Below, in pieces: positions 22,167 through 25,981 of a DNA stretch of 25,981 nucleotides. Under the pieces are notes generated by a model that was not told the DNA's origin, made no database searches, and was given only the letters and a program-made list of their open reading frames with translations. Position numbers and translations under genes: made by a program. Source of the DNA: a virus; the IMG/VR virus record IMGVR_UViG_3300022818_000058, positions 1 to 25,981 of that record, one strand, 5' to 3'. The first letter of the stretch is position 1, and each line of letters opens with the position of its first letter.

Positions 22167-23633
22167 CTACTCCATTCCTGAACTCTTACTCATATCAACT
22201 ACCGGTTCTTCCCCAGTTATATCCGCCCCTCCGCCGGCCTGTTCAAACAGCAACTCTTGCTGATTTTTTTGATACTCGGCAATAGCGGCAAGCTTCTTTG
22301 TAATATCCCCATCAAATCCTAACTCTTGCAAAGCACCTTCCGGTTCTTCCAACCCTAGTTTCATCTTCTGGGCAAGAATCTGAATCTGTACTAGCTTGTC
22401 TTTTGGTAGAGGGTCTGGCCAAATAACACTCATCCTAGCCAGTTTCTTCAACAACTTCCTATCTTTGAAAACCTTATCAATAACTACTACTTCCTCCGGC
22501 ATACCAATAGCTCGCAACAACTTCAGGGCCATCATGGTAATCTTTTTCAAGCCAAAACCATAGGTCTGTCGCTTTATCCAGGTCTTTTCCAGAAGCGGGG
22601 CATACTTGATTTCCAATGCTACCCCTGACGTGTTTGAAATAGCGGCCGTTGCTCCCAAACTGTCCTCTGGGGTATTTGACAGTTCGTGCATAGCAGTTTT
22701 AATTGACGCAATAAAAGTATTTGACGCCGCTAAATCAGAAGTCAACTCTAAATTTTCAACTTTAGCTCCTAGTGGAAGCCCGCCCCAAATCTTCTTTGCA
22801 CCCTTTTCCAAATCCTTTGCTTTCGCACCGGTAATAATCGTAACCGGGGCCGCATGATAATTAATAATGTCGGACACATCAGTAGACTTTTCATTATACT
22901 CATCCTGAAGGTCAAAGACATTTACAACATCACTTTGCCCGAAATTATACCCGGCCAGGGGTATATTCGGAATATGCACGACATTAATTTCCCGAATCGG
23001 ATTAGCAATTTCGTCGGTCAGTTGTCCATCCGTGAAATATTGAATTGTATCCCGGTCAATAATCTCCTTATAAATATGAACATCATCTGACCCGGTAATC
23101 GGGTGTGGAGTGACCACGGGGTATTCAATAATCATCTGAGTCATTTTCTCCCTATTGTGCGGAGAATACGTTGGAAAGCAAATACTGCTATGCAAAACAC
23201 TTATCTTTACTTTCCCGTTAGGATAAAGCTCATCATACAAGGTGTCCTCATCGTCGGATACTTCAGCTTCTTCAACATATACTTTTACAAAACAATCCCC
23301 GGTTATTCCACCCATTTGTCCCATTTCTATTCCGACAACTTCCCGCCTGTTATAATCCCAGAACTCATTGACCAATTCTTTAACATCATTCAACTCCTCA
23401 GCGAACTGGAAGCTAAATCCTTTGCCGAATAGAAAAGCTACTGACTTATCCACGAACGCTTTACAGTAGTTCATGGTAATCAGGGTTTCCCCTTCTTCCC
23501 GCAAAGTTTCCCATTGGTCACCCAAATAATACTGCCAGTACAGGGAATAACCCTGAAGTCTTTGACGCTCAACATAACTTGGAATCAAAAAATAATTAAT
23601 CAATTCCATAGAGGCCAAGCTAGTTCTCCCCAT
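22167..23633 (-). CDS. Portal protein (SPP1 gp6-like)
   Basis: 488 residues, the usual size. The family pattern is clear: RLQGYSLYWQYYLGDQWETL, LITMNYCKAFVDKSVAFLFG, KGFSFQF, MGQMGGITGDCFVKVYVEE, NVVHIPNIPLAGYNFGQSDV, VNVFDLQDEYNEKSTDVSDI and INYHAAPVTIITGAK, then TPEDSLGATAAISNTSGVAL. The dodecameric portal forms the DNA channel at one capsid vertex and binds the terminase. The acidic C-terminus ends QAGGGADITGEEPVVDMSKS. GAGAG upstream of the ATG is a modest ribosome site. It lies 7 nt before the MuF-helicase fusion, the standard portal-MuF pairing. Confidence 0.93.
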   Translation of the reverse strand: MGRTSLASMELINYFLIPSYVERQRLQGYSLYWQYYLGDQWETLREEGETLITMNYCKAFVDKSVAFLFGKGFSFQFAEELNDVKELVNEFWDYNRREVVGIEMGQMGGITGDCFVKVYVEEAEVSDDEDTLYDELYPNGKVKISVLHSSICFPTYSPHNREKMTQMIIEYPVVTPHPITGSDDVHIYKEIIDRDTIQYFTDGQLTDEIANPIREINVVHIPNIPLAGYNFGQSDVVNVFDLQDEYNEKSTDVSDIINYHAAPVTIITGAKAKDLEKGAKKIWGGLPLGAKVENLELTSDLAASNTFIASIKTAMHELSNTPEDSLGATAAISNTSGVALEIKYAPLLEKTWIKRQTYGFGLKKITMMALKLLRAIGMPEEVVVIDKVFKDRKLLKKLARMSVIWPDPLPKDKLVQIQILAQKMKLGLEEPEGALQELGFDGDITKKLAAIAEYQKNQQELLFEQAGGGADITGEEPVVDMSKSSGME

Positions 23634-23642
23634 TTTTCACTC

Positions 23643-23900
23643 TCATTTCCGCCCTTTGTCGAAGTTGGTCAAAAGATTTTTACTCTTTATCCCAATCTCG
23701 GATATGACCCTATCATGCAACATCTCTTTCGTTCGGTGTAACCTAGCGTCTTTTTCAGGTCTTGTTTCTCCTTCTTGCCTTAAAAACGGCAATACCCTAG
23801 GGTCAATTTCGAAATTTTCTTCCCCCGTTGGGCCAGGTCGTTCTGTCTGAACTCTATCTGCTACACTATTTTTTGACATTCTCGAATCACCTTCATACAT
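23643..23900 (-). CDS. Small hypothetical protein upstream of the portal gene
   Basis: 85 residues from the ATG at 23900, chosen because TAAGGGGG (the previous stop plus a ribosome site) lies 8 nt before it. A longer form from 23936 adds 12 residues and overlaps the gene upstream by 23 nt. Sequence MYEGDSRMSKNSVADRVQTE, FEIDPRVLPFLRQEGETRPE, EKDARLHRTKEMLHDRVISE. Charged, helical, no hydrophobic segments; could bind DNA or the portal. Family not recognised. Confidence 0.6.
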   Translation of the reverse strand: MYEGDSRMSKNSVADRVQTERPGPTGEENFEIDPRVLPFLRQEGETRPEKDARLHRTKEMLHDRVISEIGIKSKNLLTNFDKGRK

Positions 23901-23913
23901 CTGCAGAACCCCC

Positions 23914-24108
23914 TTACTGGTTGAAACTCTTGGCATTTATGCCGACCTTCATCGCGGCGGTTTCTTTCCCGCTGGCTTTTGCATTGACTTTAATTCCGGT
24001 CGGAACGGAAGTACCTGACATACCGGCAATCTTTGCAAAGCTTTCTGCCCGAGAAACCTTAACTACACCGTGGATATTACTGGTATTTTTCTTTTTGGTA
24101 AAAATCAT
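23914..24108 (-). CDS. Small basic hypothetical protein
   Basis: 64 residues from the ATG at 24108, which has GGAGG with 8 nt spacing; an upstream ATG at 24126 contains that ribosome site within its own codons and is less likely. Sequence MIFTKKKNTSNIHGVVKVSR, AESFAKIAGMSGTSVPTGIK, then VNAKASGKETAAMKVGINAK. Lys-rich and Gly/Ala/Ser-rich with little hydrophobicity. It stands between a virion surface protein gene and another small gene ahead of the portal gene. Function unknown; a minor virion or internal head protein is possible. Confidence 0.6.
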   Translation of the reverse strand: MIFTKKKNTSNIHGVVKVSRAESFAKIAGMSGTSVPTGIKVNAKASGKETAAMKVGINAKSFNQ

Positions 24109-24137
24109 AGTTCTCACCTCCCTCATTCAATTTAACC

Positions 24138-25163
24138 TTATTGGTAACTCTTAACTAAATAGGTAGTCGCTCCAGTTATGACCACCGTCTTTCCGGGTGT
24201 CCCGCCAATAGTTGCTTTCAAATACCCCGAAGCCGGTACTGTCAAAGCAATACCATTAGCTGTAAAAACTCCAGGATTAACTGCGTCAGTATTGAATATT
24301 TCAATCGTTGAGATATTCTCGGTAAAAGTCAAAGTTCCTGCAACATCGTCCCCATCATCCTGCTGTTCCAATAAAACAGTCCCGACAAGTTGCACCACTC
24401 CAACAACAGCCGGAGTAATAATTTCATATGGTGTTCCCGCCGGGATATTTATTCCGTTCGCTCCGCCGATAAACGGAACCGGGGCCGCTGTTACTGCAAT
24501 AACTCCGTCAACACCGGTCATTGTGCAAGAAAATTCCGGGAGTTGGTCAATTGCTGTCGCAATCAGCAAACCAGTATTTTTAGCATCATCAAGAGTCCCG
24601 GCGGTCTTACCTAAATAAACTGTCAGCAACTCACCGTTAAGTGAGGCACTCAGGTTATCATCACTACCGGGTGCAGGAGCTATTGTCAAATCATAATTAT
24701 TTCCGGTCATTCCCGCCAGGGCAACTACAATCGTAAGCTGGGGGTCTGTTCCGCCACCATGAACACATCCTGCTGAAACAGGTTCTAAAATTGAAGTAAT
24801 CGTAATACTTGACCCAGCATTAGCGGTAATTGTTCGGTAGTAGTCAACCCCAACAATCGTCAGCTTGATACCTTTCCCGACAAAAATTCCGGTACCATAA
24901 TTCTTGGTCGTATCCGTAAATATGCTAGGCGTACCTACTATTGAAGAAACGCCTGTTAAAACAGAGCTTGGGCTATTTGCCTGAACAATCTTTTTCGTGG
25001 CCGGTTCCCAACCACTTACTCCATACCGGTAAAAATCATTCTTATCAGACTCCCAAAACTCTGAGCCTAATGGGACATTCACAGAAGCACTTGCTACTGG
25101 TTTAACGTCTGTAGACAGTCCACTAAAATGTTCACGATACTTCTTCTCTCTTGTTACCGCCAT
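24138..25163 (-). CDS. Putative head fibre/decoration protein
   Basis: 341 residues. The N-terminus EHFSGLSTDVKPVASASVNV followed by PLGSEFWESDKNDFYRYGVS and GWEPA is the widespread phage motif 'GLS.D.KPT...P.GseF.etDTg..Y.ydg..W', which marks surface or minor structural proteins. The rest is beta-rich with TIVGVDYYRTITANAGSSIT, ALAGMTGNNYDLTIAPAPGS and a last domain ENISTIEIFNTDAVNPGVFT with GIALTVPASGYLKATIGG. Encoded directly after the terminase and before the portal, away from the tail genes, so a capsid surface fibre or decoration protein is likely. GGAGGGAAAAGTTTA before the ATG is a strong ribosome site. The gene is preceded by a 272-nt intergenic region with repeats. Confidence 0.72.
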   Translation of the reverse strand: MAVTREKKYREHFSGLSTDVKPVASASVNVPLGSEFWESDKNDFYRYGVSGWEPATKKIVQANSPSSVLTGVSSIVGTPSIFTDTTKNYGTGIFVGKGIKLTIVGVDYYRTITANAGSSITITSILEPVSAGCVHGGGTDPQLTIVVALAGMTGNNYDLTIAPAPGSDDNLSASLNGELLTVYLGKTAGTLDDAKNTGLLIATAIDQLPEFSCTMTGVDGVIAVTAAPVPFIGGANGINIPAGTPYEIITPAVVGVVQLVGTVLLEQQDDGDDVAGTLTFTENISTIEIFNTDAVNPGVFTANGIALTVPASGYLKATIGGTPGKTVVITGATTYLVKSYQ

Positions 25164-25191
25164 TAAACTTTTCCCTCCTTATTTGGGCCTT

Positions 25192-25249
25192 AAATCACCC
25201 TTAAAATACTACTCTAATAATAGCCTCATTCCGCCAAACTTGCAATTCT
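25192..25249. repeat. 58-bp inverted repeat, left copy (upstream of the head fibre gene)
   Basis: From AAATCACCC to GCAATTCT, this stretch is the exact reverse complement of 25924-25981, the last bases of the window. On the transcribed strand it is the leader in front of the gene at 25163. The match breaks at 25250/25923; it may continue beyond the window at the other end. Confidence 0.95.
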
Positions 25250-25292
25250 CTTAGGCGAAGCCGCCGAAGGCGTTAGCATAGCTTCGGATAAG
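25250..25292. other. Imperfect palindrome / cruciform-like element
   Basis: CTTAGGCGAAGC (25250-25261) pairs with GCTTCGGATAAG (25281-25292) over 12 bp with two mismatches. Inside it CGCC-GAA-GGCG (25262-25272) forms a second small hairpin. No T-run follows on the transcribed strand, so it is not a clear intrinsic terminator. It begins exactly where the 58-bp repeat ends. May be an RNA structure, a REP-like palindrome or part of a packaging site. Confidence 0.6.
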
Positions 25293-25317
25293 TACACATA
25301 TTGGTGTTGGTAGAACC
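25291..25317. repeat. Direct repeat copy 1 (core TACACATATTGGTGTTGGTA)
   Basis: First of three ~27-bp direct repeats after the terminase gene. Copies 1 and 3 differ by one base over the 27 positions, copy 2 by a few more. Not followed by a gene on the plus strand. Confidence 0.85.
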
Positions 25318-25360
25318 TTTACCACATAGTGTTTATTAGTAATTATATGTTTCTTTTGTT

Positions 25361-25387
25361 AGTACACATTCCGGTGTTGGTAGAACT
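25361..25387. repeat. Direct repeat copy 2 (core TACACATTCCGGTGTTGGTA)
   Basis: Second copy, 70 nt from the first. It differs from the other copies at the centre (TTCC in place of TATT). Confidence 0.85.
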
Positions 25388-25408
25388 TCAGTTTCAGGGG
25401 TTTTAGTA

Positions 25409-25435
25409 AGTACACATATTGGTGTTGGTAGAGCC
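25409..25435. repeat. Direct repeat copy 3 (core TACACATATTGGTGTTGGTA)
   Basis: Third copy, 48 nt from the second, directly abutting the terminase stop codon. Unequal spacing (70 and 48 nt) and only three copies argue against a CRISPR array. Confidence 0.85.
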
Positions 25436-25981
25436 TTACCCTGCCCGCCTTGTCCGTTTCCTCATCTTAGACGAAGCAGGTTGTGTTTCTCTTCCTTCCT
25501 TATTAAAGAACGGGTTATCATCTATTTCAACTAAACCCATCGCTTCAGATAAGGCCGCGAGATTGCAAAGAGCAAAGCTATCAGGGTAATCATCATGAGC
25601 ACCCTTCTCATTAGGATGCTGACATACCATGAAGGTTCCCCTCCAACTCTTTTCCATGTCTAACATCTCTTGTTTAAATTTCTTCCACTTCTTATACTTC
25701 TCAACCCGCGACCCGTTTGGCAGTACCCATCTTCCCGCACCCATTTCAGCATTTAGCAATTTATACATTCTGCTTTTTGAACTCATCGAAAAAGTAATGC
25801 ACATCACGTCTACTTCACCTTCGTAGTAATGCTTAAACCTGTCTGCTACCGGGTCACCTTTACCGGTTGAGTCAATAGCCAATGCTTTAATATTGTACTT
25901 GTCCAGAAAATCAACTATCTGGTAGAATTGCAAGTTTGGCGGAATGAGGCTATTATTAGAGTAGTATTTTAAGGGTGATTT
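25436..25981 (-). CDS. terL: Terminase large subunit, C-terminal nuclease domain (cut by right window edge)
   Basis: The frame is open from the stop at 25436 to the window edge, 181 residues. The segment LDKYNIKALAIDSTGKGDPV holds the 'iD.TG.G' acidic motif of the RNase H-like terminase nuclease, and EKGAHDDYPDSFALCNLAAL holds the last motif ('k.DD..DSlal'), so this is the C-terminal headful or cos cutting domain; the ATPase lies outside. The end is basic (SSKMRKRTRRAG). The first 20 or so residues (KSPLKYYSNNSLIPPN...) are encoded within the 58-bp inverted repeat and may not be genuine terminase sequence. The +1 frame continues past the stop for about 32 codons with duplicated LPTP(I/E)CVLTK motifs, so the C-terminus may have been shortened by a one-base difference in a GGG run. 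Confidence 0.88.
   Translation of the reverse strand, partial: KSPLKYYSNNSLIPPNLQFYQIVDFLDKYNIKALAIDSTGKGDPVADRFKHYYEGEVDVMCITFSMSSKSRMYKLLNAEMGAGRWVLPNGSRVEKYKKWKKFKQEMLDMEKSWRGTFMVCQHPNEKGAHDDYPDSFALCNLAALSEAMGLVEIDDNPFFNKEGRETQPASSKMRKRTRRAG
25924..25981. repeat. 58-bp inverted repeat, right copy (at window end, inside terL frame)
   Basis: Exact reverse complement of 25192-25249, ending at the last base of the window. It lies in the reading frame of the terminase, where it is open but not recognisably terminase-like. Confidence 0.95.

Noticed and set aside
25250-25292. Intrinsic terminator after terL
   Set aside because: The palindrome has no T-run on the transcribed side and lies over 140 nt after the stop; listed as a palindrome of unknown role.
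25291-25435. CRISPR array
   Set aside because: Only three copies, unequal spacings (70 and 48 nt start to start), coding-like differences between copies, and no cas genes.

Overview
The window is a block of late (virion) genes from a contractile-tailed double-stranded DNA phage or prophage. Almost every gene lies on the minus strand, so transcription runs from the right edge to the left. Gene order is classical: terminase large subunit (cut by the right edge), decoration or fibre protein, two small proteins, SPP1-type portal, a giant MuF-helicase fusion, scaffold, N4-gp56-type major capsid protein, head-tail connectors, tail terminator, sheath, tube, tail chaperone, tape measure, baseplate hub and spike, wedge proteins, tail protein I and tail-fibre-like proteins (the last cut by the left edge). 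Strong GGAGG ribosome-binding sites, frequent TTG/GTG starts and moderate GC fit a Firmicutes (perhaps clostridial) host; this is an inference only. No tRNA, rRNA, CRISPR array, integrase, lysis gene or replication gene is visible.

Head region (about 12.7-25.98 kb). Terminase, portal, capsid and connectors are ordinary. The 1518-residue protein between portal and scaffold is not: it has an N-terminal MuF-like head domain, a complete-looking SF2/SNF2-type helicase core in the middle, a possible degenerate ADP-ribosyltransferase domain, and repeats at the C-terminus. It looks like a polyvalent protein packaged in the capsid and injected with the DNA.

Tail region (1-12.7 kb). A compact tail cluster, many genes overlapping by 1-11 nt or spaced by a few bases. 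A hairpin separates the tube gene from downstream genes. The chaperone gene ends at a canonical -1 slippery heptamer, next to an open frame lacking its own ribosome site, which suggests a programmed frameshift fusion upstream of the tape measure.

Structural oddities. (1) About 210 bp at 17394-17603, bounded by 10-bp inverted repeats, appears to be flipped. Re-inverting it on paper restores the C-terminus of the helicase fusion, the start codon and ribosome site of the scaffold gene, and the orientation of a small gene between them. It is either an invertible segment or an assembly/library inversion. (2) The last 58 bases of the window are a perfect reverse complement of 25192-25249, giving a fold-back end across the terminase gene that may be a contig-end chimera. 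(3) Three ~27-bp direct repeats and a palindrome follow the terminase gene.
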